DNA of 13,405 nt from Gemmatimonas sp. UBA2094. GTDB lineage: Bacteria > Gemmatimonadota > Gemmatimonadetes > Gemmatimonadales > Gemmatimonadaceae. The DNA is taken from NCBI GenBank assembly GCA_002331565.1, contig DCZC01000123.1, positions 1-13,405 on the forward strand, read 5' to 3'. The position numbers and the translations under genes are program-made. Positions within the stretch are counted from its first letter, which is position 1. Each line of letters begins with the position of its first letter. A model generated the notes under the pieces. That model saw only the letters and a program-made list of their open reading frames with translations, was not told the origin of the DNA and did not search any database. This document shows positions 7,485 through 13,405 of this stretch, piece by piece.

Positions 7485-8555
7485 TCACTTGACGCCGAGC
7501 TGCTTGCGCAGGAACGCCACGGTGCGCGGCCAGCCGTCCTTGGTGGCGGCGAGATTGGCGGCTTCTTCTGCTTCGTCGCGATTGGCGGGACGCGGATCGT
7601 TCTGCGCGCGCAGGAACCCGTGCACGGCGCCTTCGTAATTGACACCCGCATAGCTCTTCTTTTGCGCCTTCATTACCGAGTCGATCGCCGGCATGAGCGC
7701 GGCGATGCGCGCATCCTTCGAGCCATTGAGCAGCATGATGGGCTGCGTGATCTTGGCGAGTGAGTCGGCATCCACCGACGCCGGCACCGCGGCGGTCGTC
7801 GCCGTGGCGGGGGTGCCGCCCTTGGTATACGGCGAGCCGTAGAACGCCACGCCGCCCGAGAAGCCCTTGAGGCCGCCGTTCACGCCATGCGCCCACGTGG
7901 TGGTGCCGCCCCAGCAGTAGCCGATCACGGCGTACTTGGGCTGCGCGCTCGGCAACATCATGGCGTAGTTCGCGGCCGCCTTGATGATGGTGTTGCGCTC
8001 GGTGGTACTTACCCCCGCGATGAGGCGGCGCGCGGTATCGGCCGAGAGCTCCACCGTGCTCGGGCCGCCGCGCACGCGCGAGAGGAAGTCGGGCGCAACG
8101 GCGATGAATCCATCGGCCGCCACCTGATCCGCCACACCGCGCACCCATGTGGAGAGCCCGAAAATCTCGTGAATGACCACGACCACCGGCGCCTTCTGCC
8201 TGGCGTTCTTGCTGAACGGATACACGACCCACGCCATCAACGAGTCCGACGAACCGGGCTCGTAGGCGATCTTCACCCACTCGCCGTGACGCGGGCTGTT
8301 TTTCACGCGTTCGGCTGCCCCGTTGTTGCTGGCCGGCAGCGTGGGGTTGTCCTGAGCGACGCGCACGCCGGCAACCGGAGCCGCCATGTCGGCGGCGCTC
8401 ATATGGGCGAGATGCTCGTCGCCGCCGGCGGCCATACCGGCAACGGCACGTGTGGTCGAGCGGGCGAAGGCCGGCGCGGACGGATTGGTGCGCTGCAGCG
8501 TGCAGGCGCTGGCGACGGCGAGTATCGAAAGCGCCATCGGAATACGGCGGGACAT
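7485..8555 (-). CDS. Dienelactone-hydrolase-family exported lipoprotein
   Basis: This alpha/beta-hydrolase of the dienelactone hydrolase family hydrolyses ester or lactone bonds; the real substrate is unknown. It has 356 residues, longer than the roughly 230-290 of cytosolic members. Residues 1-18 are a signal peptide ending ASAC (Cys18), so it is probably a lipoprotein anchored outside the cytoplasm, although Ala rather than Leu at -3 makes the lipobox less than ideal. Residues 19-90 are a low-complexity Ala-rich linker. The core holds HEIFG (129-133, Glu130 expected to contact the nucleophile), GYCWGG with Cys214 as nucleophile, NGSKDARI with Asp281 and GAVHGF with His312, so the Cys-Asp-His triad is intact. 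An Ala/Thr-rich insert (about 244-265) sits before the Asp strand. GAGG five bases upstream of the ATG is a good Shine-Dalgarno and fixes the start. It is convergent with the Sus-like operon, so a link to it is only speculative. Confidence 0.9.
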   Translation of the reverse strand: MSRRIPMALSILAVASACTLQRTNPSAPAFARSTTRAVAGMAAGGDEHLAHMSAADMAAPVAGVRVAQDNPTLPASNNGAAERVKNSPRHGEWVKIAYEPGSSDSLMAWVVYPFSKNARQKAPVVVVIHEIFGLSTWVRGVADQVAADGFIAVAPDFLSRVRGGPSTVELSADTARRLIAGVSTTERNTIIKAAANYAMMLPSAQPKYAVIGYCWGGTTTWAHGVNGGLKGFSGGVAFYGSPYTKGGTPATATTAAVPASVDADSLAKITQPIMLLNGSKDARIAALMPAIDSVMKAQKKSYAGVNYEGAVHGFLRAQNDPRPANRDEAEEAANLAATKDGWPRTVAFLRKQLGVK

Positions 8556-8769
8556 GACGACCTCTGAGGTGGGAAAGACCTCGAAAATCTAGCTGCTCAG
8601 CCCACCGTCCGCCCGAGTGCCTCGAGGCGTGCCACTTCCGCACGGGCGCCGATCGTGTGCATAGGGTTGTCGCAGCGCATCGGTGTCTACACGGCGAGTG
8701 CGCGCGGCACAGGGCCGCAGCGCCTCGTCTGACCTCATCCCGCCATCATCGCGTGGCAGGAGCGATACC
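8556..8769. other. Divergent intergenic region, 214 bases
   Basis: This gap separates the minus-strand hydrolase gene from the plus-strand gene at 8770, so it should hold both promoters. I see no convincing -35/-10 pair on either strand. Two small symmetric elements are present: ACCTCTGAGGT (8560-8570), overlapping the hydrolase Shine-Dalgarno, and the perfect 10-base palindrome GCCTCGAGGC (8619-8628). Either could be a protein site, but palindromes of this length are not rare in GC-rich DNA. Open frames crossing the gap have no recognisable protein character. Confidence 0.5.
8758..8762 (+). promoter_or_regulatory. Ribosome binding site deciding a GTG start
   Basis: AGGAG at 8758-8762 stands seven bases before GTG 8770. 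It selects that GTG over the in-frame ATG at 8683, which would put 29 unlikely residues in front of a normal signal peptide. Confidence 0.75.
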
Positions 8770-9360
8770 GTGCATTCCATATCGATTCGATCGTGGCGCG
8801 TGCTCTCCGCACTCGCGCTGGCCGCCGGCCTCACCACGCGCGCGGACGCGCAGATTGCCGATGTGCAACGCAGCGCCGTGGCCGACATTTCGCGGCTGAC
8901 CTTCGGCTATCTGTGCGACGACACCTTCGTGTTGCGCAACGATGGTGACAAGACCGTCAATGCCATGCTGGGCGTGACGAAGAGCGGGGAGCAGACCCCT
9001 GTGGCACTCGCGGCACACGAGCAGGTGCAGTTCACGTCCCGATCGAAGGAGAACGTGGAGCTGTGGATCGACGGCAAGCTCGTGGCGAAGGCGGAGAAGG
9101 AGAAGCGTGGCTGCAAGGAGGTGCAGGGTAACGCGTCGGTGGCGGTCGCGCCGCTCGAAGTGAGCGGGGATACCGACAAGGGTCGTCGCAGCGTCGCGAA
9201 CTATCCGTATTTCGATCCATGGTTCGCCGGCGCGTACGGCCCATGGGGCGCGTGGGGTGGCGGGTTCGGTGCCTGGGGCTACCGACCGCTGTACAGCGGC
9301 TACGTGGGCGTGCCCATCGTCGTGGGCGGCCGTGGTGGCGGCGGCGGGCGACGTCGCTGA
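8770..9360 (+). CDS. Exported protein of unknown function with a Gly/Trp/Tyr-rich C-terminus
   Basis: I do not recognise a named family. From GTG 8770, with a good Shine-Dalgarno, it has 196 residues. Residues 1-27 are a Sec signal peptide (basic start, ALALAAGL core, ADA before QIA). Residues 40-118 look like one small beta domain: FGYLCDDTFVLRNDGDKTV, then TPVALAAHEQVQFTS, then VELWIDGKLVAKAE and RGCKEV. Cys49 and Cys115 bracket this domain and could form a disulfide. The pattern (Cys, FxLRN, a threefold strand repeat, WIDGK) resembles Ig-like exported domains, but that is inference. From about 145 to the end the chain is low complexity: aromatic and glycine-rich (GPWGAWGGGFGAWGY), then a GRGGGGGRRR tail, possibly a surface-contact or disordered region. 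It is followed after 68 bases by another exported protein on the same strand, so the two may be cotranscribed. Confidence 0.7.
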   Translation: MHSISIRSWRVLSALALAAGLTTRADAQIADVQRSAVADISRLTFGYLCDDTFVLRNDGDKTVNAMLGVTKSGEQTPVALAAHEQVQFTSRSKENVELWIDGKLVAKAEKEKRGCKEVQGNASVAVAPLEVSGDTDKGRRSVANYPYFDPWFAGAYGPWGAWGGGFGAWGYRPLYSGYVGVPIVVGGRGGGGGRRR

Positions 9361-9428
9361 CGGTCGTTCACCGGCAGCCGCGCTGCGGAGGGCGGCAACA
9401 CCGGCGGCCCCTGGCACGTTTCACCAGC

Positions 9429-9893
9429 ATGAATCTCTTCGTGCTTCTGACGACGGTGGCCACGGTGTCGCCGGTGCAGGCGCAGCCACTCTGCGCCGAT
9501 GCGGCGGCCTTTCTGCGGACCGACCGGCAGATGTCGGTCGTGGTGGAGGCCGATACGCTGGATGACTGGCGCACGCGCCGGAAGCTCACGGGGTGCCGCA
9601 TCACGGCGGCCGGCGGCACCGTGCGCGGCGTGCAACCGGAAGCCGTGGCCTTCTACGAGCGGGTGCGCACCGCAGGCTGGGTGCGCACACCGGAGCCGTA
9701 CGACGCGCCGAACGAAGCGTCACTGCGTTTCCGCATGGGTAAGGCCGACTGCCTGTTCAACGTGTACGGCGACGCGATGCTCATGACCGATGCCGAGGAT
9801 CGCGCGGATGCTGCGAAATCGCTCGGCGCCGGCGAGACGCGGTACCACGTGTACGTGATGTGCGTGCCGGCCATGCCGGCGGCGCCGCGGTAA
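9429..9893 (+). CDS. Small exported four-cysteine protein of unknown function
   Basis: No family is recognised. From ATG 9429 the product has 154 residues. Residues 1-18 form a Sec signal peptide (MNLFVLLTTVATVSPVQA, cleavage before QPLC). The mature part has exactly four cysteines (22, 56, 108, 145), consistent with two disulfides in the periplasm. Notable segments are LTGCRITAAGGT, EAVAFYERVRTAGWVRTPE, DAPNEASLRFRMGKADCLFN and HVYVMC; the spacing suggests a compact alpha/beta domain. The open frame extends upstream to 9219, but that part overlaps the preceding gene in another frame and the signal peptide clearly begins at 9429. No Shine-Dalgarno is visible. It probably belongs with the gene ending at 9360. 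It could be a secreted binding or inhibitor-like protein, but nothing in the sequence proves this. Confidence 0.65.
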   Translation: MNLFVLLTTVATVSPVQAQPLCADAAAFLRTDRQMSVVVEADTLDDWRTRRKLTGCRITAAGGTVRGVQPEAVAFYERVRTAGWVRTPEPYDAPNEASLRFRMGKADCLFNVYGDAMLMTDAEDRADAAKSLGAGETRYHVYVMCVPAMPAAPR

Positions 9894-9909
9894 ACAGCTC
9901 GTCGGAGGC

Positions 9910-9967
9910 CACGGGGAAACGGGGGCCACGGAGCGGAACAGCACATCTTCCCCGTGAACTCCGCTCC
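9910..9967. repeat. Two interleaved perfect inverted repeats in a convergent gap
   Basis: CACGGGGAA (9910-9918) is the exact reverse complement of TTCCCCGTG (9948-9956), and GGAGCGGA (9930-9937) of TCCGCTCC (9960-9967). The order is A, B, A', B', so the stems cross: they either exclude each other or form a pseudoknot-like fold. GGCCACGG also occurs twice (9907-9914 and 9924-9931), partly explaining the similarity. The element lies between the stop of the four-cysteine protein and the stop of ilvD, where a terminator is expected, but no T-run follows either stem on either strand. Confidence 0.6.
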
Positions 9968-9989
9968 CCTTTGGTCTCCGTCGAGCCGT

Positions 9990-11675
9990 TCACCCCGGCC
10001 CGGAATGCGTCACGGCCCCGAGGTGCGCCGGACCGACGACGGCGCGGTACTTCTCGAGCAGGCCACCGCGGACGGGTTGCGCCCCGGCGCCCACCTTCGC
10101 CAGGCGCGCCTCGAGTTCCTCGTCACTCAACTCCACCACGATGGATCGCGCCTCCGGCCGCGCATCGATTGCGATGATGTCCCCGTCGCGCAGCGCCGCG
10201 ATGGGGCCGCCGTCGGCCGCTTCCGGGCCGGCGTGCCCGATGCACAGGCCACGGGTGGCGCCGCTGAAGCGGCCGTCGGTGAGGAGCGCGACCTTGTCGC
10301 CCATCCCCTGGCCGTAGAGCAGCGCGGTGATACCGAGCATCTCGCGCATGCCGGGGCCACCACGGGGGCCCTCGTTGCGAATCACGAGCACGTCGCCGGG
10401 CGTGTAAGCGCGCGCCGACACCGCTACCTGCGCCGCTTCCTCGCTCTCGAAAACACGCGCCGGGCCACGGTGCACAAGGGTTCCCAGACCGGCCGTCTTG
10501 AGCAGCGCGCCGTCGGGGCAGAGGTTGCCGGTGAGCACCGTCACGCCGCCGTCGCGCGAGCGCGCCTGCGTCACCGGCATCACCACCCGGCCGTCGGCGG
10601 CAGGGACCGCGTCGAGCGCTTCGGCGAGCGAGCGGCCGGTAAACGTGAGGGTCGTCCCGTCGACGAATCCGGCCTCCAGCAGGACACGCAACACCACCCC
10701 CGCGCCACCCACGTGATGCAGATCGCGCGCGAGATAGCGACCGCCGGGTTGCAGATCGGCGATGAGCGGGGTGCGCGCGAACACCCGCGCCACGTCGGCG
10801 AGCGTGAAGCGGATGCCCGCTTCGTGCGCAAGCGCCGGCAGATGCAAAGCCGCGTTGGTTGACCCGCCCGTCGCCGACACCACGGCACACGCATTCTCGA
10901 GCGCCGCGAAGGTCACGATGTCACGAGGCTTCGGCGCATCCGCCATCACGGCGCGCATGAGCGCGGCGGCCGCGCGGCGCATGAGAGGCGCGCGCTCGCT
11001 GTACACCGCGGGTACCATGCTCGACCCGATGGGCGCGAGTCCAATGGCTTCCGACACCATGCCCATCGTGTTGGCCGTGAACTGTCCCGCGCAGGCCCCG
11101 GCCGTGGGCAGGCAGGCGTGCGCGAGGGCCTGCAGCGTGTCTTCGGTGGCGTCGCCCGCCAACACCTTGCCGATCGTTTCGTAGGCCTCGGCCACGTTCG
11201 TGTCCCGCCCCTGCCAGTGGCCCGGCAACGCCGCGCCGCCGTGCACGAACACCGCGGGCAGGTTGCAGCGCAGCATGCCCATCATGAGCCCCGGCAGATT
11301 CTTGTCGCAGGCCCCGATGGCGAAGATGCCATCCCACTGATGCGCTTCGGTGCTCGCTTCGACGCTGTCGGCGATGAGCTCGCGCGACACCAGCGAGTAG
11401 CGCATGCCGCGGTGCGCCACCGACAGGCCGTCGGAGACGCTCACCACCGGGCATTCGTGCGGCATGCCGCCGTGCGCGTAGATGCCGGTCTTCGCGTGCT
11501 GTGCCTGATCGCGCAGGTTCATGTTGCACGGGCTCATCTCACCGCCCGTGTGGAACACGCCGATGTGTGGCCGGCGGATCTCGTCGTCGTCCTGCCCCAG
11601 CGCCTGCAGGAACGCGTGCGTCGTGGTGCGGAGGGTGCCGTCGTAAATGGCGCTCGAGCGGAAGCGACGCGTCAT
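9990..11675 (-). CDS. ilvD: IlvD/Edd-family dehydratase, dihydroxy-acid dehydratase type
   Basis: This cytoplasmic Fe-S enzyme removes water from a 2,3-dihydroxy acid to give a 2-keto acid. In valine/isoleucine synthesis it makes 2-ketoisovalerate and its homologue; related enzymes dehydrate sugar acids. Its 561 residues are normal for the family. Three cluster cysteines are visible: Cys50 (MSPCNMNL), Cys123 (GACDKNLPG) and Cys195 ([14 protein letters not shown]). Asp82 (VSDG) and Lys125 (CDK) are the expected Mg ligands, Lys125 being carbamylated in the family, and Ser471 in TDGRFSG is the proposed base. The third-cysteine motif reads PTAGAC, without the extra cysteine of the E. coli PTCGSC form, which suggests the oxygen-tolerant [2Fe-2S] group. 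Its ATG overlaps the preceding stop (ATGA), so it is translationally coupled as the last gene of an SDR / beta-HAD / ilvD operon. No ilvB, ilvN or ilvC is near, so sugar-acid dehydration is a serious alternative. Confidence 0.9.
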   Translation of the reverse strand: MTRRFRSSAIYDGTLRTTTHAFLQALGQDDDEIRRPHIGVFHTGGEMSPCNMNLRDQAQHAKTGIYAHGGMPHECPVVSVSDGLSVAHRGMRYSLVSRELIADSVEASTEAHQWDGIFAIGACDKNLPGLMMGMLRCNLPAVFVHGGAALPGHWQGRDTNVAEAYETIGKVLAGDATEDTLQALAHACLPTAGACAGQFTANTMGMVSEAIGLAPIGSSMVPAVYSERAPLMRRAAAALMRAVMADAPKPRDIVTFAALENACAVVSATGGSTNAALHLPALAHEAGIRFTLADVARVFARTPLIADLQPGGRYLARDLHHVGGAGVVLRVLLEAGFVDGTTLTFTGRSLAEALDAVPAADGRVVMPVTQARSRDGGVTVLTGNLCPDGALLKTAGLGTLVHRGPARVFESEEAAQVAVSARAYTPGDVLVIRNEGPRGGPGMREMLGITALLYGQGMGDKVALLTDGRFSGATRGLCIGHAGPEAADGGPIAALRDGDIIAIDARPEARSIVVELSDEELEARLAKVGAGAQPVRGGLLEKYRAVVGPAHLGAVTHSGPG

Positions 11676-12586
11676 GAGGCGTCGCGCACCAGGCGGATGA
11701 GTCGCGATGCGTCGGCGTCGGCACCGATGTCCGCCTGCGCGAGGGCCCGTTCGTACTGGGCCAGCGCCGCAGTCGTCACGGGTGTCGACGCGCCGCAGTC
11801 GGCGGCGAGCCGCACCACCTGCGCGATGTCCTTGCGGAAGGTGCCCACGGCGCCCAATCGCGGCGTGTCGGTATTCGTGGCCATGCGCGGGCCGAAGATC
11901 TGCAATGGCAGCGAATCGGCGAAGCCGCCCGCGAGCGCAGCGGGCAAGCGCGCCGCGTCCACACCCGCGCGCTCAGCGAAGGCCAGCATCTCGGCGATCA
12001 CCAGGAGGTTGCACGCCACGATCTGCTGATTGCAACTCTTGGCGAGCTGGCCCGCGCCGTTGCCACCCATGTGGGTCACGCGCTGGGCGAGCGCACTGAA
12101 CACCGGCGCGGCGCGCGCGACATCGTTGGCCTCACCACCGGCGAAGACGATGAGACGTCCGGCGCGCGCAGCGGGGACGCCGCCCGACACCGGCGCATCG
12201 AGCCACGCCGCCCCGCACGCCACGTCGAGCGCTGCCGCCATCTCCCGTGTCGCGTCGGGGGCGATGCTGGAGAGATCTACGACCAGCGATTCATGGCGCA
12301 ACGCCGACACCAGTTGGCCGGCGCCGAACACCACGTCGCGCACCGCCGCCGTGTCGGTGAGGCAGAGGCACACGATGTCGGTATCGCGGGCGAGTGCCGC
12401 CGGCGACTTGGCGAGCCGTGCGCCGGCGGCGAGGAGTGGGGTGCACTTCTCCGGAGAACGGTTCCACACCGTGACGTCGAGGCCGCATTCGAGCAACCGC
12501 TCCACCATCGGTGCCCCGATCAGTCCCGTGCCGATGAAGCCGATGCGTACGGCCACTGCGGCGTCGGTGTCGTGCGTGTCGTGCAT
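11672..12586 (-). CDS. Beta-hydroxyacid dehydrogenase family NAD(P)-dependent oxidoreductase
   Basis: This is an oxidoreductase of the 3-hydroxyisobutyrate dehydrogenase / tartronate-semialdehyde reductase family, which interconverts a beta-hydroxyacid and its aldehyde or keto form. It has 304 residues from ATG 12586, a usual length. [14 protein letters not shown] holds the Rossmann GxGxxG (19-24), and Asn42-Arg43 after strand two (VWNRSPEK) suggests NADP preference. DAPVSGG (130-136) is the substrate loop, [12 protein letters not shown] carries catalytic Lys183 and Asn186, and GTFRKDI carries Lys252, the second conserved lysine. The frame extends upstream to an ATG at 12646 inside the SDR gene, but 12586 sits only four bases after the SDR stop and directly precedes the fold, so I choose it. 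Its stop overlaps the ilvD start by four bases. The operon partner makes a role in hydroxy-acid or sugar-acid catabolism, or in valine-type intermediates, plausible; the substrate is not determined. Confidence 0.9.
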   Translation of the reverse strand: MHDTHDTDAAVAVRIGFIGTGLIGAPMVERLLECGLDVTVWNRSPEKCTPLLAAGARLAKSPAALARDTDIVCLCLTDTAAVRDVVFGAGQLVSALRHESLVVDLSSIAPDATREMAAALDVACGAAWLDAPVSGGVPAARAGRLIVFAGGEANDVARAAPVFSALAQRVTHMGGNGAGQLAKSCNQQIVACNLLVIAEMLAFAERAGVDAARLPAALAGGFADSLPLQIFGPRMATNTDTPRLGAVGTFRKDIAQVVRLAADCGASTPVTTAALAQYERALAQADIGADADASRLIRLVRDAS

Positions 12587-12590
12587 GCGG

Positions 12591-13367
12591 CTACCCGTTG
12601 AGATGGAGGCCGTTGTCGATGCGGATGATCTCCCCCGTGATGCCAACGGGACCGTTCACCAGGAACAGCGTGAGTGCGGCAACTTCGTCGGGCTGCAGCA
12701 GTCGCTTGAGCGGCTGCGTTTCGAGGTACTTCGCTTCCACGGCCGCCAATGCCTCGGGCTCGAGTACGCGGCTTGGCAATCCACCGGCCACATAGCCCGG
12801 CGCGATGGCGTTCACCCGCACATGCGGCGCCAGTGAGCGGGCCATCGACAGGGTGAGCGAAATCACGGCGCCCTTGCTCGCGGCGTAGGCGACACTGGAG
12901 CCCACACCGGAGAGTCCCGCGATGGAGGAGTAGTTCACGATGGCCCCGCGCCCACTACGCTCGAGCGCCCCACGGCAGGCGCGAATCATCTGGAACGTGC
13001 CCATCACGTTCACGTCGTTGGTGCGCCCGAATTCGCTCGACGGCAGCGCCTCGAGATCGGCGTGTGGCACGAAGCGCGTGACACCGGCGCAGTTCACGAG
13101 TGCGTCGAGGCGGCCGAAGTGTTCCTCCGTGCGTGATGCGGCGCGCCGGCACGAGGCGTCGTCGGTGACATCGAGTTCCACTACGAGGGCATCGCTGCCC
13201 AGCGCCACACAATCGGCCAGCACGGCGTCGGCGTCGGCTTGCGTGAACGCGAGGGTGCCGATGGCCACGCGCCAGCCGGCGCGGGCGAACGTGCGGGCGC
13301 AGGCGGCACCGATGCCGGTGGCGGCGCCAGTGATGAATACGACCGGGGTGTGCGCAGGAGACATCAT
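12591..13367 (-). CDS. Classical short-chain dehydrogenase/reductase (SDR)
   Basis: This NAD(P)-dependent classical SDR has 258 residues, a full-length single domain. Motifs are TGAATGIG (13-20, cofactor binding), LDVTD (65-69), NCAG (92-95), Asn120 in NVMG, Ser148 in NYSSIAG, and Tyr161 and Lys165 in YAASK. The Ser-Tyr spacing of 13 matches FabG-type enzymes. NAIAPGYV (186-193) and the C-terminal GITGEIIRIDNG are also typical. Family members reduce 3-ketoacyl groups or oxidise sugars and polyols. The operon with a beta-hydroxyacid dehydrogenase and an IlvD/Edd dehydratase favours oxidation of a sugar or hydroxy acid here, which is inference. It is the first gene of the operon. Two ATG codons stand in tandem (13367 and 13364). 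No Shine-Dalgarno precedes them, fitting the nearly leaderless promoter proposed just upstream. Confidence 0.92.
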   Translation of the reverse strand: MMSPAHTPVVFITGAATGIGAACARTFARAGWRVAIGTLAFTQADADAVLADCVALGSDALVVELDVTDDASCRRAASRTEEHFGRLDALVNCAGVTRFVPHADLEALPSSEFGRTNDVNVMGTFQMIRACRGALERSGRGAIVNYSSIAGLSGVGSSVAYAASKGAVISLTLSMARSLAPHVRVNAIAPGYVAGGLPSRVLEPEALAAVEAKYLETQPLKRLLQPDEVAALTLFLVNGPVGITGEIIRIDNGLHLNG

Positions 13368-13378
13368 GGATGATTCGG

Positions 13379-13384
13379 ATTATG
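13379..13384 (-). promoter_or_regulatory. Candidate -10 box of the SDR / beta-HAD / ilvD operon
   Basis: On the minus strand CATAAT (13384-13379) matches five of six bases of the -10 consensus. Transcription would begin near 13372, leaving only about four or five bases before the ATG at 13367, which agrees with the missing Shine-Dalgarno. The -35 element would fall at or just past the right edge (a TTTT run remains visible), so it cannot be checked. Confidence 0.4.
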
Positions 13385-13405
13385 GCAGGGGAACCGAAAA
13401 GAAAA

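Noticed and set aside
7480..8643. Second minus-strand frame of 387 codons over the hydrolase gene
   Set aside because: Arg/His/Gly-rich shadow; the frame ending at 7485 contains the complete triad, signal peptide and Shine-Dalgarno.
8683..8769. Longer N-terminus for the exported protein at 8770, starting at ATG 8683
   Set aside because: The added 29 residues are Arg/Ser-rich with no function seen, and AGGAG stands at ideal distance before GTG 8770, where a normal signal peptide begins.
9954..10862. Plus-strand frame of 302 codons opposite ilvD
   Set aside because: Antisense shadow of conserved dehydratase sequence, with no ribosome site or recognisable motif; another such frame at 11118-12029 is rejected for the same reason.
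12587..12646. Upstream ATG for the beta-hydroxyacid dehydrogenase at 12646
   Set aside because: It would overlap the SDR coding sequence by more than 50 bases and add 20 Ser/Arg-rich residues before the Rossmann fold; ATG 12586 fits operon spacing.
1..13405. tRNA, rRNA, CRISPR arrays, insertion sequences, toxin-antitoxin, phage or defence genes
   Set aside because: I scanned for cloverleaf-like stretches, regularly spaced repeats, transposase motifs and small overlapping gene pairs and saw none; every major frame is explained by metabolic, transport or exported proteins.

Overview
The window looks like chromosomal DNA from a GC-rich Gram-negative bacterium, most likely a member of Gemmatimonadota. 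The reasons are a SusC/SusD outer-membrane pair written in high-GC codons, SusC sequence features I associate with that phylum (the VVTALG junction before the plug), several lipoprotein or Sec signal peptides, and a heptose-epimerase gene that implies lipopolysaccharide. A high-GC member of Bacteroidota is the main alternative. No rRNA, tRNA, CRISPR array, transposase or phage gene was seen. Coding density is high, and the longest gap without a gene is 214 bases (8556-8769).

Layout. (1) 1-1718, minus strand: hldD (ADP-glyceromanno-heptose 6-epimerase) overlaps by a few bases a solute-binding lipoprotein of the amino-acid ABC transporter type, which runs off the left edge. (2) 1719-1865: a divergent intergenic region with a plausible sigma70-like promoter for the plus strand and a perfect 7-bp inverted repeat over its -10 region. 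(3) 1866-7381, plus strand: a compact operon of a SusC-like TonB-dependent receptor, a SusD-like lipoprotein and a two-repeat DUF4397 lipoprotein, ending at a strong, apparently bidirectional terminator (7417-7454). (4) 7485-8555, minus strand: an exported dienelactone-hydrolase-like lipoprotein with an intact Cys-Asp-His triad. (5) 8770-9893, plus strand: two small exported proteins of unknown function. (6) 9894-9989: a convergent gap with two interleaved inverted repeats. (7) 9990-13367, minus strand: a tightly coupled operon, transcribed SDR oxidoreductase, then beta-hydroxyacid dehydrogenase, then IlvD/Edd dehydratase, preceded by a candidate near-leaderless promoter.

How the genes may work together. 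The SusC/SusD/DUF4397 trio should form an outer-membrane uptake system, with SusC as a TonB-driven channel, SusD as the lipoprotein lid and the DUF4397 protein as a possible extra surface or periplasmic partner. No glycosidase, sulfatase, peptidase or dedicated regulator accompanies it, so its substrate cannot be read from context. The SDR / beta-HAD / IlvD operon lacks ilvB, ilvN and ilvC. Its make-up suggests oxidation and dehydration of a hydroxy or sugar acid at least as strongly as branched-chain amino-acid synthesis. I found no clearly new defence, mobile or RNA-guided system. The best leads are the unusual setting of ilvD, the operator-like repeat at the susC promoter, the interleaved repeats at 9910-9967 and the two unknown exported proteins.
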